Assembly: GCA_964606975.1 (NCBI GenBank)
Contig: CAZSGY010000032.1
Coordinates: 1 to 33,909 of the forward strand
Length of the DNA stretch: 33,909 nt
Direction of reading: 5' to 3'
From: UBA8517 sp964606975
GTDB lineage: Bacteria > Patescibacteriota > Microgenomatia > UBA8517
Numbering within the stretch: the stretch's first letter is position 1; the number at the start of each line of letters is the position of its first letter. Positions 16,795 through 25,417 of the stretch are shown here, piece by piece. The translations under genes and the position numbers were made by a program. Under the pieces are notes generated by a model that did not search any database, was not told the DNA's origin, and saw only the letters and a program-made list of their open reading frames with translations.

Positions 16795-17844
16795 TTAGTT
16801 GGGTTGTGCAAGATCGGGAGTAATGCCCGGAGCCTCGGTTACTGTTTGTACTAATCCTTTGCCCTCGACCAATATCGGGGGAACGATACTTCCGTTCGCC
16901 TCAAAGTTTACCGGCATAAATTGGTAACCGTCCTTTTCGCTTATAATGCTGTATTTGCCGTTATCAAGCGGCGTAACAGCTATAAAATGACCGAGTTTGT
17001 TGCTCCTGAGCGCCCTGATCGGGCGGCCATACTCATCCCGTATTTCAATAATTGCTCCTTCGATTATTCTCCTTGCCTCATCAACAACTTGCCCGACAAC
17101 AACATTGGGTATGGTAGGAGGGGATGGCGGGGCGGCCTCGATTGAAAAAATTGCCTCTTTTGTCGAAACAATTTCCTCACCGGCGACAACGGGGTTGACC
17201 TGTTGGGTTTGAATTTGAACGGTTTGAGAAAATGCTTTTGGTCTCTCCTCAACAACTAAATGGGTGGTCTGTAGCGGAGCAACTTTGACGGGAATACTTG
17301 CTGGAACCTCAAGTTTTTTGGGTTGGGGCGGGGACGCCGTTGCAGCCTGGGCAACCGCCTGGCCGGGTGAGTTTTTAACTCCGGCAAAAATTCCGGATAA
17401 AGCAGCCAAAAAACCTTGTTCGGCAACTTCGAGTTTGGCAAGCGGGCTTGGAACCGTCCTTGATTTATCTAAATAGGACTTAAGGGCGGCGTCTTGAGTT
17501 TGGTTTTCTGAAAGGTCACCGGCGGTGGTTTCGTCCTGAAAAAACTTCGGGGTTTCGGTTGTCCTTTTCCATCTAAAAATTGTCGGTGAGTAAATTGCTT
17601 TGAAAAATGCCAAAATCCACCTCTCCAGCGGCCTTTCCTCAAGCGGAACAAAGGCCATGGCAGCGCCTAAAATTACGGATAAAATGGCAAACGGCCACTT
17701 GATGATGCCAATTAGAGGGGAGGAGTAGAAAATTAAACCGACCAAAAAACCTCCGGCAAGCTGAAAAAATTGCTTTAAGGTCATGTCGCCTACCAGCCTA
17801 AACTGGTATGAAGAAATATTTTGCGGAATTGGATGTTGTTCCAT
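16795..17844 (-). CDS. PrgI (VirB3-like) protein with C-terminal carboxypeptidase-regulatory-like domain
   Basis: Start ATG 17844 (349 residues) is chosen because MEQHPIPQNISSYQFRLVGD is the conserved PrgI opening; six extra upstream codons from a TTG are not. Residues 1-100 form the PrgI/VirB3-like domain: LVGDMTLKQFFQLAGG, two transmembrane helices (about 32-65) and PLERWILAFFKAIYSP. Residues about 100-250 are a Pro/Ala/Val-rich linker. Residues about 255-335 resemble a CarboxypepD_reg/CNA-B beta sandwich (VVGQVVDEARRIIEGAIIEI, then GHFIAVTPLDNGKYSIISEKDGY). VirB3/PrgI proteins anchor VirB4 at the membrane. The extra beta domain is unusual. First gene of the operon ending at 10649. Confidence 0.85.
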   Translation of the reverse strand: MEQHPIPQNISSYQFRLVGDMTLKQFFQLAGGFLVGLIFYSSPLIGIIKWPFAILSVILGAAMAFVPLEERPLERWILAFFKAIYSPTIFRWKRTTETPKFFQDETTAGDLSENQTQDAALKSYLDKSRTVPSPLAKLEVAEQGFLAALSGIFAGVKNSPGQAVAQAATASPPQPKKLEVPASIPVKVAPLQTTHLVVEERPKAFSQTVQIQTQQVNPVVAGEEIVSTKEAIFSIEAAPPSPPTIPNVVVGQVVDEARRIIEGAIIEIRDEYGRPIRALRSNKLGHFIAVTPLDNGKYSIISEKDGYQFMPVNFEANGSIVPPILVEGKGLVQTVTEAPGITPDLAQPN

Positions 17845-17869
17845 GCTCTTACGGCAGGGCAAAAGAGCA
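17844..17869 (-). promoter_or_regulatory. 7-bp hairpin overlapping the prgI-like start codon
   Basis: On the mRNA strand TGCTCTT (17869-17863) can pair perfectly with AAGAGCA (17850-17844) around a 12-base loop; the final A of the second arm is the A of the ATG. No Shine-Dalgarno is present. Folding would hide the start site, so a translational control element is possible. A second GCTCT about 20 nt further upstream could pair with the same arm. Confidence 0.35.
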
Positions 17870-18028
17870 CCAAAAGCAGAGCTTCTTGAGTCTTACCCTA
17901 TACTTAGAGTACTTCGTGAAGGTATTGTTTCAAGCGGTATGCTTTTTCACAAGAATTTAAGAATCAGAAAATAACAATATAAACCAAACCATTTTTGCCT
18001 CTTCTTTTACCTTTTGCTTGGGCTGTTA

Positions 18029-18034
18029 TATAAT
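18029..18034 (+). promoter_or_regulatory. Consensus -10 (TATAAT) of the 751-residue unknown gene
   Basis: TATAAT followed by six bases and then the ATG at 18041. This position decides the start codon over the in-frame TTG at 18014, which would lie upstream of the promoter. Leaderless mRNA is implied. Confidence 0.65.
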
Positions 18035-18040
18035 TGCACT

Positions 18041-20296
18041 ATGCCCGACGGTCGTATGACACCAGAAAACCCAAAAATACTTATCGCCAGCAAAAACGCT
18101 ACCGTTGAAGAGATGAAACGGGGGGGTGGTTCGTTGCCTGAAAGGGATGCTCCGTCGTCTAACTTTTGGGAAATTCAAGGAGAGCTTGTAAAATTTAAAG
18201 ATCACCCAGACGCAAAGAAAGAGAACGATCTCAAGCTCCAGAGAGCCAGGCTTATAAGCGATGCAAAAAACATTGGGGTTTTTGACACAATTAAGCCGCT
18301 TTTGAGTGAAATTCAGACAAAATTTGAGTTTGATAAGGCTTACAAAGAGATCGTGGGGATTGATATAAACGCCCTAGAGATCCAAGCGAAAGGACTCCAT
18401 GGTTGGAAAGATCAGTATTCTGGAATGATTGAGTATTATCGCGACGGTGCGCTTAGAAACATGGAGATTGCTCGTTTTGAGGCAACCGGCAACACTAATG
18501 ATCCAAGAGCGATCGAACTTAAGAGGGAAAAAGAACTTCTTGGTTGGGGAGTTCCGCCTCAGGGGTTGGATCTCTTAGTAAAAAGGGATATTCCACAAAA
18601 AGAGCCTGCAGAAAAAGCAAGTGTTGGCATAGATACTTACGATTTGGCTCAGAGAATTGCAGAGGCTCAAGGAATCCCAGACTGGACAACGGAAATGTCT
18701 AACTATGTGGACGCAGAAGACTATCTAACTGCACCTTTCAAGATTGAACCCGGAAAGGAGCCTAGGTTTTGGATTCATTTAAGTGATAAAGAGAAACTTA
18801 ATTGGTATGTTAGATCCCAAGTTGAAATATCCGCATACCTTAAAAACATAGCCGCGAGTACGGAAGATCTTTATATGGATAAAATGAAAGATTTTGCAGT
18901 GGGCTTAAATAAAAGATATCTGAAAATATTGTTTGGCTCGCGTGAAAAAGATGGCAAAATTGAATATGAGGGAATGGAGGGGGTTTTGCCTGCGGTGGGA
19001 ATATATACAACCATAATTGGCGGCAAGAAGTTTATTGGTTATAAAGACTCTGAAGATCTCAGTCTGAAAGAGGTCTTTTGTAAAACGCTAGACGACAAAA
19101 AGACAAGAGAAAACCTTGAAAAGGATTATGGTTTAAAAAATTTAGAAAAACTGGAAAAAGAAGAGTTGGAGCTGTATGAAAGTTGTGCGGACTCAATGTA
19201 TCCACACCGCAACAAGGGTAGGGAAAAAGACCCCCTTACTGGAGGCACCCCAATAAGTCAGGAGTCGTTCAGAAAATTAAGAGAAAGTATTCGTTTTTGG
19301 TTAACCACGAAAGGTAGGGATTTTCTTTTGACAGACAAAGAGATGCAAAGAAGATCGGATTTTTTTGAGGGAAAGATGTTAGAAAATAAAGACAGGTCGC
19401 TTCTTTTAACACCCGAGGAAAAAGCGTTGTGGGGTAGTATGACGGATGCGCAGAGGGAAGCCAAAGACAAAGAATTGGCTTACCAACTGATTCGTCGCCG
19501 CGCAAGGGATGCGGAGCAAATAGCCTGGAATTTTATATACTCAACAAGTTTATTAGAATCTTTTGACTCGCGAGATTACCGACCACCTGAGACAAAAAGA
19601 CATGGCCCATCCAGCTACTGGCAGCTTTTTCAATGGACACCCATGCACCTGCAAGAAAGGTGGGAGCAAAAAATTGTTAGAAAAGATAATGAAACCAATG
19701 TCCAAGCAAAGGAGGAGTGGGCAGGCAACCTAGGAACTTGGGCGGTTAACAACCTGAGGGGTTGGGGTGTGAAGGTTGACAGCGCGGGAAACGCTATTGG
19801 TATGCCTCGAATTTTACCAGGTACACTGATAAGAAGTGCCTTGTTTGGCCAGGTTTTTGTACATGGCCGAGACATCAATACAGGTAAACCTGTAGAGAAA
19901 GATGAAGGTACTTTTTTTGATGTTTTCAATAAAATAGGCGATGAAGTTATTTTTCAGACAGATAAAGTTACCAGAAGAGATATCGAAAGTAGAATTAATT
20001 GGAAGGGCCTGGGGGATAGCCCTTTTGTTCCGTATATTTTCGATGAAATGAGATGGGTGGACGTTATCCAACAATTTTTCAAAAAGGGCCAAGAAGCAAA
20101 GATGAGTTTTCAAGACTTTGCAGAAGCAGTAAGAAATTTAAGAATCCCAATGAAAGACAGAGAGAAGTTGTTAATGGTTTATGAAGGAATCGATGTCAAT
20201 TCTTCGTACCTTAAACCTAAGATGTCTAGTTTCAGTTGGACACTGAGAAAGAATTCGTTGAAGGAATATTTCCCCAACTTTTTCTTAGAAAAATAA
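18041..20296 (+). CDS. Large soluble protein of unknown function within the T4SS block
   Basis: I do not recognise this 751-residue protein. It has no signal peptide and no hydrophobic segment and is rich in charged helices (LEKDYGLKNLEKLEKEELEL, SMTDAQREAKDKELAYQL), Trp and Arg. Candidate conserved blocks are FWIHLSDKEKLNWYVRSQVE (about 245-265) and SYWQLFQWTPMHLQERWEQK (about 525-545). No Walker, nuclease or relaxase motif is apparent. It is the only plus-strand gene in the 17-kb minus-strand T4SS block, with its own promoter and a stop 1 bp from the convergent virB6 stop. A T4SS-linked cytoplasmic factor or substrate is one idea, based on location only. Confidence 0.8.
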   Translation: MPDGRMTPENPKILIASKNATVEEMKRGGGSLPERDAPSSNFWEIQGELVKFKDHPDAKKENDLKLQRARLISDAKNIGVFDTIKPLLSEIQTKFEFDKAYKEIVGIDINALEIQAKGLHGWKDQYSGMIEYYRDGALRNMEIARFEATGNTNDPRAIELKREKELLGWGVPPQGLDLLVKRDIPQKEPAEKASVGIDTYDLAQRIAEAQGIPDWTTEMSNYVDAEDYLTAPFKIEPGKEPRFWIHLSDKEKLNWYVRSQVEISAYLKNIAASTEDLYMDKMKDFAVGLNKRYLKILFGSREKDGKIEYEGMEGVLPAVGIYTTIIGGKKFIGYKDSEDLSLKEVFCKTLDDKKTRENLEKDYGLKNLEKLEKEELELYESCADSMYPHRNKGREKDPLTGGTPISQESFRKLRESIRFWLTTKGRDFLLTDKEMQRRSDFFEGKMLENKDRSLLLTPEEKALWGSMTDAQREAKDKELAYQLIRRRARDAEQIAWNFIYSTSLLESFDSRDYRPPETKRHGPSSYWQLFQWTPMHLQERWEQKIVRKDNETNVQAKEEWAGNLGTWAVNNLRGWGVKVDSAGNAIGMPRILPGTLIRSALFGQVFVHGRDINTGKPVEKDEGTFFDVFNKIGDEVIFQTDKVTRRDIESRINWKGLGDSPFVPYIFDEMRWVDVIQQFFKKGQEAKMSFQDFAEAVRNLRIPMKDREKLLMVYEGIDVNSSYLKPKMSSFSWTLRKNSLKEYFPNFFLEK

Positions 20297-20297
20297 A

Positions 20298-21923
20298 CTA
20301 CTTCTTTATGACACCAAGCGTTCTAAGGGTTTGGGTAATTGGTTTCGGTTCGTAAGGCGTTCTTGCATTTTGAGCATCTTTCATTCTTAATTCTTCATAT
20401 TTCCCAAATCCATATCCAAGCGCGCCCTGGCCAACCATTTTGGGTATTGCCATAGCTTCACCAATGGCGCTGCCATATGCAAACGGCCTGCCTGATATTG
20501 CTCCTTTAATTATTTCTGCCACTTTAGGAATTAGTGTCAAAACCATAACACTTGCACCTGCAAAAATCAACCCAAGCATGGCTTCCGAGCTTCCCAAAAG
20601 CGGAGGCCAGCCGGTGTTTGATCTGATGCTGTTGGCCAAACCTCCCACCCCCGGGAAAAGATACAGAAGTTTCCACCACTCAAAACTAAAACCCGCAGGA
20701 ATAGAGTACTGAGTTGATATCATCAAAAACACAAAAGACAATATTAAGAAAAGACCTGTGACAGGGAATATAGCGAGGTTTGCGGCCATTGATTTTAACC
20801 AGGAGCTAAAACCCATCCCCGGAATTATTGCTCCAATTGCAATTTGGAATGGCGCTGCGATAGTCAGAAGAAGTACTTGGGCGAAAGCTTTAATAAGCAT
20901 CCACCAGATTTTGAATGTGTTAAAAATAATAATAATGAGCATGATTACAAAAGCCAAAATCGACATGATTCCTGTAACGCCACCCATAATTCCCAAAGTG
21001 CCCAGGTTTCCGAAAATTCCACCCCCTGCTGCAAACAGTGCCAAAAACAAAACTATAGTAAAAACCAAAAGATAAAAAAGAAGCACTCCAAAAATGCCCA
21101 CGGATGCCCCAACGCTTGCGTTTATGCCTATATAACCGGTAGTCATAAATCTAAATACAACCATAGGGTCATTAATAAACATCCCTCCGCCGGCACTGGC
21201 AACAACCAGGCTAATTAATCCTGTGGCAATATACATCAAATCAACCAGTAGGCCGGCAATTGCATAGGAAAAAGTAACCAAAATTAGGGCAATAATAATT
21301 TTGGGAATTGCAGACTGAGCAGTAATCACCACCTGCGGAGAAATTTTCATTCTGAACATAACCATAAAAGCCAAAACGATGGCAATTATAACTATCAGTC
21401 CATAAACAATATTTCTTGCTGCCACCCAAAGCTCCTTTATCACTTCCAAAGCTTCAAATCCAAAACCGGGACTTTGTGCGTGTACGGTGGGAACGAGTGT
21501 AATTTTATTACTTAATTGATCGATGTAGGTTACAAAAGAAAGTGGTCTGCCGGGTGAAAAAATAGCTGAAGCCAAACTTTCTTGTTTTGCTGATACGCCA
21601 GGACTAATAGTTGCGTCCGTAAGACCAAATATATCGCCAATTTCGCCCAGGCAGCTGCCGATGTCACCGGAGAGTATACACTGAACAGTGGATTTTTCGG
21701 GGATAACAAATGAAAAAAGACTGTAAATTATCCATTGAACCTGAGCAGCCGTATATCTTTCACCAAAGATTTCGGTTGGATTGGAATTGTCATAAACTTT
21801 ATTAAACCATTCCTGAAAAGACTGATCATACCAGTTTGTCTCTGCTTTTGCCGGAAAGTAAGGGGCGAAAGATAGAAAAAGCGTGGTGGCAATTAAAAAG
21901 GACGCGAGCAGTTTTTTTAACAT
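20298..21923 (-). CDS. virB6: VirB6/TrbL-like polytopic T4SS membrane protein
   Basis: ATG at 21923 (541 residues) gives an immediate signal peptide (MLKKLLASFLIATTLFLSF, cleavage after about AKA) and has GAGG 8 nt upstream; an ATG at 21956, overlapping the previous stop as TAATG, would add 11 residues. After an outer N-terminal region (about 30-155) come about seven to eight transmembrane helices (YGLIVIIAIVLAFMVMF, IIIALILVTFSYAIAGLLV and others) with Gly-rich loops. The central WWMLIKAFAQVLLLTIAAPFQ stretch resembles the VirB6/TrbL core. VirB6 forms the inner-membrane channel base. It lies directly after the lytic-transglycosylase-like gene. Confidence 0.82.
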   Translation of the reverse strand: MLKKLLASFLIATTLFLSFAPYFPAKAETNWYDQSFQEWFNKVYDNSNPTEIFGERYTAAQVQWIIYSLFSFVIPEKSTVQCILSGDIGSCLGEIGDIFGLTDATISPGVSAKQESLASAIFSPGRPLSFVTYIDQLSNKITLVPTVHAQSPGFGFEALEVIKELWVAARNIVYGLIVIIAIVLAFMVMFRMKISPQVVITAQSAIPKIIIALILVTFSYAIAGLLVDLMYIATGLISLVVASAGGGMFINDPMVVFRFMTTGYIGINASVGASVGIFGVLLFYLLVFTIVLFLALFAAGGGIFGNLGTLGIMGGVTGIMSILAFVIMLIIIIFNTFKIWWMLIKAFAQVLLLTIAAPFQIAIGAIIPGMGFSSWLKSMAANLAIFPVTGLFLILSFVFLMISTQYSIPAGFSFEWWKLLYLFPGVGGLANSIRSNTGWPPLLGSSEAMLGLIFAGASVMVLTLIPKVAEIIKGAISGRPFAYGSAIGEAMAIPKMVGQGALGYGFGKYEELRMKDAQNARTPYEPKPITQTLRTLGVIKK

Positions 21924-21939
21924 ATTTGTGCCTCTTTTG

Positions 21940-21945
21940 ATTATA
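21940..21945 (-). promoter_or_regulatory. Putative internal -10 (TATAAT) before virB6
   Basis: TATAAT lies 16 nt before the ATG at 21923 with GAGG in between, giving a short leader that could carry the Shine-Dalgarno. It overlaps the end of the upstream reading frame, so virB6 could be transcribed both with and without its neighbour. Confidence 0.4.
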
Positions 21946-21955
21946 TAGAATAGCA

Positions 21956-24385
21956 TTAATTTGGATAATTCGGTAGGGCTATTCCGGGAGCAATGACCGA
22001 ATAAATGAATTCCAGATCGTTCATGTAGATAGTGATTTTGTCTGCTTGATCAAGGTTTACAGGTGTGCATTCCCCAAACCAAAACATTGAAATAAAAGTT
22101 TCCATATCTCGCTTGCCGCAGGCGGCTGCGTAGGAGTCCGGCAGGTTTAGAAAGAAGTCTAACTGTTTAGAAAAATTATTTGGGGGAACATCTGTTTTTC
22201 CGTGAATTCCAAAATCTTCGACCGGTGTTTTAGCTTCATAATTGCTCGCGTCAGATTCGTGTATCCAAATTGCCAGAGCAAAAAGCGGATCAACACCTCT
22301 TGCTTGAGCCCTTTTAATAACATCGTTGTTGCACTCTTTAAAATATGGACGCCCCGGTCCTTCTGCATACCACATTTTAGTTACGTTATCCGCAGCCTCT
22401 TTGTTTAATCCGTTGATGTTTATTTCAGGAACGGATTGGTCACAATTTATTTCGCCGCTCACCTCGTCATCGCTTGATTGATTAGCTCCAAACGAAAGCG
22501 GTTCACCCATGCCTTTTGGTCTGAGGGCCGTTTGAATTCCTTTTAGAAAATATTCGGAAACACCCCCTATGTGGGGGATTTTCAAATCAGTGTCTGCTGA
22601 GGATACTCCCAAACCCGAATAGCTAATGTTGGTTGACCCTGGAATGTCCAGAATCTGCCCCACACTTCCCTCGGTGTTTGTTTTTGGAAAAATCCTTTTA
22701 AATACAGACATGGGGCCCGCAACAAGACGCGACCAAACATCGTCAGCGAGCGGGGCGCTCATTTTTGTTGAGAGATTAATATAGACATCTTTTTTGCATT
22801 CGTTTGTGGCTTCCGGAGGAGAACAGTTTGAGCCGCATTGGTATTCTGTTCCGCAATCCACACTTCCAAATGAAGTGCCACACGTCCAGTTTTTATCTAC
22901 ACAACGAGCACCACCAATGCCGTTACATACAGGGGTGGCAAACGGTGCTTTTGTGCTTTCTGCATCGAAAGAGCAAGTAAAGCTGGCAGTATAAGAAAGA
23001 TTTCCGGTTATTTGGGTGGCAAAAAGATCATCTCCATCATTGGAGCGCACTTCCACAGAGTTGCAAGATGTGCCGGCGGCTACGTTGGTCGGATCTCCCA
23101 GTTTGTCTCCGTCTTTTGGAGTATATGTACTTTGTATTAAGTCTCCCAATTCATTTGCTTCCAGCATATGAGGGATAAATATCTGAGCCGCCTGTCCCGA
23201 AAATCTGACATTGCTTACACCAACCCCACCCAGAACCTTGTTTGTCGCTGAGGAGACGCTGTCTACTTTTATTTCACCTTCGACATCTTCGGTTGAAGAT
23301 AGCGGCACGTAGGCAAAAAGATCGGCATATTTATTCGGAACAAGTACATTTTCAAAACAGGCCAGATATTGAATTACCGGAACAATTACACAAGTTTTTC
23401 CTTTCCACTCGTTATAGTATTTGCGATATTCAAGTCCGGTCATGCGGCGTGTGGGGGTGGCAAATGGATCATCTTCCCAGGGAAGAGGGGGCACTCTCTT
23501 GTTCCAGTGATTCGCAATAGAACTTCTTATGGAGTCCTGGATATTGGCGACGTCCGGCACTAAAGCAGTTATGGCCTCAATAAGCTTGTTGCTTCCCGCG
23601 TTCCAAAAAGACAAGTCTCCTTTCCAAGAATCAAGGCGGTAAACGTCGTTTTGAGCATTGGTACCGTTCCCTTGATAACAATTGACAGGAGTGCTTTTCC
23701 CTAAGCCTAAAATATCCTGCGCCGTTCCTAAAAACCCTCCCGAACCTTGTTTTGCACAAACCGCAACTTGATCGTGTCTTTCTTTTTTCGCATTTTCTAT
23801 TGACCCGATTCTTTGAGCATCAACGATAACACCTGGAAGGAGTTTTTGGATCGGACCTGAAAAATTGACGGTGTCATAATCCGTATTGTTGCTTTCTCCG
23901 TACTCCGCACGGTTATTTACACCATTAAGATACCAGCTGACGTAAGCATTAACTTTATTGGCATTTGTGAGTTCGTCAACTGAATTTTGGGAATTGAGAA
24001 CATCTTCGGTGTTGCCCATGATTGGTAACTCCGCACCACTTAAATCAATGGTTATCGGGTGATTGATAAAAACGCTATATGTACAATTTACTTTGTTTCC
24101 AATTTTGCTACAGTTTCCGCCGCTCCCGGGATATGTTTGAGTGATTGTTTCCTTGATTGTTAAATTGTTGCCACAGAAACTGGCCTCACTGGCCGTTTGA
24201 GAAGTACATTGAGTATTTGCCTGATACGGTCTTAGTGAATTAAATTCCGGATCACCGACGTTATCACAACTAATTGCAGTATTACTAGGTACCTGTGCCG
24301 ACACCTTAACGTTTGAAGATAGGAAAAATAACGAAACAAACAGAAAAAAAATAATAAAAAACAGCAAACTATTTGTCCTTTTCAT
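21956..24385 (-). CDS. Secreted protein with C-terminal lytic-transglycosylase-like domain
   Basis: The 809-residue product has a signal peptide (about 1-31, hydrophobic core SLLFFIIFFLFVSLFFL, cleavage near VSA-QVP). A long extracytoplasmic region follows, with a Cys-rich patch (about 490-550; CNGIGGARC, CGTSFGSVDCGTEYQCGSNC) likely to be disulfide-bonded. The last about 140 residues look lysozyme-like: KRAQARGVDPLFALAIWIHE with a candidate catalytic Glu at about 710 (in WIHESDASNY), then DFGIHG. This suggests a VirB1-like murein-opening role for the T4SS. Whether it also anchors in the membrane is unclear. It begins with a leaderless-type promoter and heads the virB6 unit. Confidence 0.75.
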   Translation of the reverse strand: MKRTNSLLFFIIFFLFVSLFFLSSNVKVSAQVPSNTAISCDNVGDPEFNSLRPYQANTQCTSQTASEASFCGNNLTIKETITQTYPGSGGNCSKIGNKVNCTYSVFINHPITIDLSGAELPIMGNTEDVLNSQNSVDELTNANKVNAYVSWYLNGVNNRAEYGESNNTDYDTVNFSGPIQKLLPGVIVDAQRIGSIENAKKERHDQVAVCAKQGSGGFLGTAQDILGLGKSTPVNCYQGNGTNAQNDVYRLDSWKGDLSFWNAGSNKLIEAITALVPDVANIQDSIRSSIANHWNKRVPPLPWEDDPFATPTRRMTGLEYRKYYNEWKGKTCVIVPVIQYLACFENVLVPNKYADLFAYVPLSSTEDVEGEIKVDSVSSATNKVLGGVGVSNVRFSGQAAQIFIPHMLEANELGDLIQSTYTPKDGDKLGDPTNVAAGTSCNSVEVRSNDGDDLFATQITGNLSYTASFTCSFDAESTKAPFATPVCNGIGGARCVDKNWTCGTSFGSVDCGTEYQCGSNCSPPEATNECKKDVYINLSTKMSAPLADDVWSRLVAGPMSVFKRIFPKTNTEGSVGQILDIPGSTNISYSGLGVSSADTDLKIPHIGGVSEYFLKGIQTALRPKGMGEPLSFGANQSSDDEVSGEINCDQSVPEININGLNKEAADNVTKMWYAEGPGRPYFKECNNDVIKRAQARGVDPLFALAIWIHESDASNYEAKTPVEDFGIHGKTDVPPNNFSKQLDFFLNLPDSYAAACGKRDMETFISMFWFGECTPVNLDQADKITIYMNDLEFIYSVIAPGIALPNYPN

Positions 24386-24394
24386 GACACTTTT

Positions 24395-24400
24395 ATTATA
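24395..24400 (-). promoter_or_regulatory. Consensus -10 (TATAAT) of the lytic-transglycosylase/virB6 unit
   Basis: TATAAT is 9 nt before the ATG at 24385, with no Shine-Dalgarno in the gap (AAAAGTGTC). Confidence 0.6.
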
Positions 24401-24412
24401 CAGTAAGGCTCG

Positions 24413-24694
24413 CTAGGGGATAATGACGCTGAATCTGGTTACATCAACACCCGTAATTGTATATATCAAAACCAGAACTAAATAAGAGACTAGTATTACA
24501 ACAAGACCGATAATGGCAGAAGTCAGCGTCTTTTTTGCCCCCTCAACAGCTTTGGGATCGCCGCCTGAAGTAATATATTTGAATCCTGCAACGAGTAGAA
24601 GTATAAAAAGAACTATTCCGGCAAAACCCAGGGCATATCCGACAACGTTATCAAAAAGAACACTTAAGTCTGAAATCTGGGCTACTTCATCCAT
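24413..24694 (-). CDS. VirB2/TrbC-like pilin paralogue 1 (93 aa)
   Basis: Shortest member of the tandem family: two transmembrane helices (about 20-40 and 60-84) joined by the family loop FKYITSGGDPKAVEGAKKTL. VirB2/TrbC pilins are small two-helix proteins that polymerise into the T4SS pilus or form channel components. This copy lacks a signal peptide; its short N-terminus (MDEVAQISDLS) would be extracytoplasmic. It has the best promoter of the array (TAAAAT with a TTGTTA -35), so it may be the most strongly expressed. Which paralogue is the real pilus subunit cannot be told from sequence. Confidence 0.8.
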   Translation of the reverse strand: MDEVAQISDLSVLFDNVVGYALGFAGIVLFILLLVAGFKYITSGGDPKAVEGAKKTLTSAIIGLVVILVSYLVLVLIYTITGVDVTRFSVIIP

Positions 24695-24704
24695 AACACA
24701 ATCT

Positions 24705-24732
24705 ATTTTAGAGGATTTAGAGCAAATAACAA
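24705..24732 (-). promoter_or_regulatory. Promoter of pilin paralogue 1 (-35 TTGTTA, -10 TAAAAT)
   Basis: -10 TAAAAT at 24705-24710 and -35 TTGTTA at 24727-24732 are 16 bp apart; the -10 is 10 nt from the ATG at 24694. One of the few recognisable two-box promoters in the window. Confidence 0.55.
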
Positions 24733-24749
24733 GGTAGAGAAGGGTAAAA

Positions 24750-25088
24750 TTAAACCGAAGGGATGGCTAAAGAGAAGATATCTACGCCGAAGAAGACTTT
24801 AATCAAAGCTACAATTGCCCAGGCAGCAAAGACTATTACTAAGCCTACCAAAGCCGCTGTAATTTGATTTCTGGCCGCTTCTGTTTGGGCTTTGTCTCCG
24901 CCTGAAGCGATCCACCTGATTCCACCGATAACCAAAATAAAGAAGAAGATGACGGCTGCGACAACAACTACTCCCTTAATCAAAGCGGCAATAATTTGGG
25001 GAATGGTTAACTGACCTAAACCGTAAAACTGGCTGCCTTTTTCCGGTTGAAGCTGAATCGTGTCGCTTGCGGCTAAGAATTTTTGCAT
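24750..25088 (-). CDS. VirB2/TrbC-like pilin paralogue 2 (112 aa)
   Basis: Two transmembrane helices (about 36-58 and 78-103) around the conserved loop IRWIASGGDKAQTEAARNQI. The N-terminal about 35 residues are polar (LAASDTIQLQPEKGSQFYGL) with no signal peptide. It lies 8 bp after paralogue 3. TAATAT ends 5 nt before the ATG and could be a -10, though it overlaps the upstream stop region. The FGVDIF end is shared with paralogues 1 and 4. Confidence 0.8.
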   Translation of the reverse strand: MQKFLAASDTIQLQPEKGSQFYGLGQLTIPQIIAALIKGVVVVAAVIFFFILVIGGIRWIASGGDKAQTEAARNQITAALVGLVIVFAAWAIVALIKVFFGVDIFSLAIPSV

Positions 25089-25096
25089 TATGTATA

Positions 25097-25417
25097 TTAT
25101 TTAATTTTTAGGCTGCCAATGTCAATAGTCAATATCGAAATGCCGCCAAGGAAGTATTCCAAAAGTCTGACAATCGCGAAAACAGCAAAAAGAATAATTA
25201 TTCCCACCAACGCGCTGGTAATTTTTCCCCGTGCGTTTTGAACAGCTTGTTTATCACCCCCCGAAGACATCCACTGAATAGCTCCCGTTATAAGCATGAA
25301 GAAAAAGACTAATGCGCCGCCAATTAACAAAAAGGTTATAAGTGCCGGAATAAATTTAGCAAAAAAACTTTCTCCGCTATTTGAATTAAGGTTTCCGGTA
25401 ATTGGATTTTCTATCAT
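25097..25417 (-). CDS. VirB2/TrbC-like pilin paralogue 3 (106 aa)
   Basis: Same plan: helices at about 21-45 and 66-88 flank IQWMSSGGDKQAVQNARGKI. The N-terminus (MIENPITGNLNSNSGESFF) is polar and short. The start codon overlaps the stop of paralogue 4 in ATGA, so the two are translationally coupled and likely made in equal amounts. Confidence 0.8.
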   Translation of the reverse strand: MIENPITGNLNSNSGESFFAKFIPALITFLLIGGALVFFFMLITGAIQWMSSGGDKQAVQNARGKITSALVGIIILFAVFAIVRLLEYFLGGISILTIDIGSLKIK

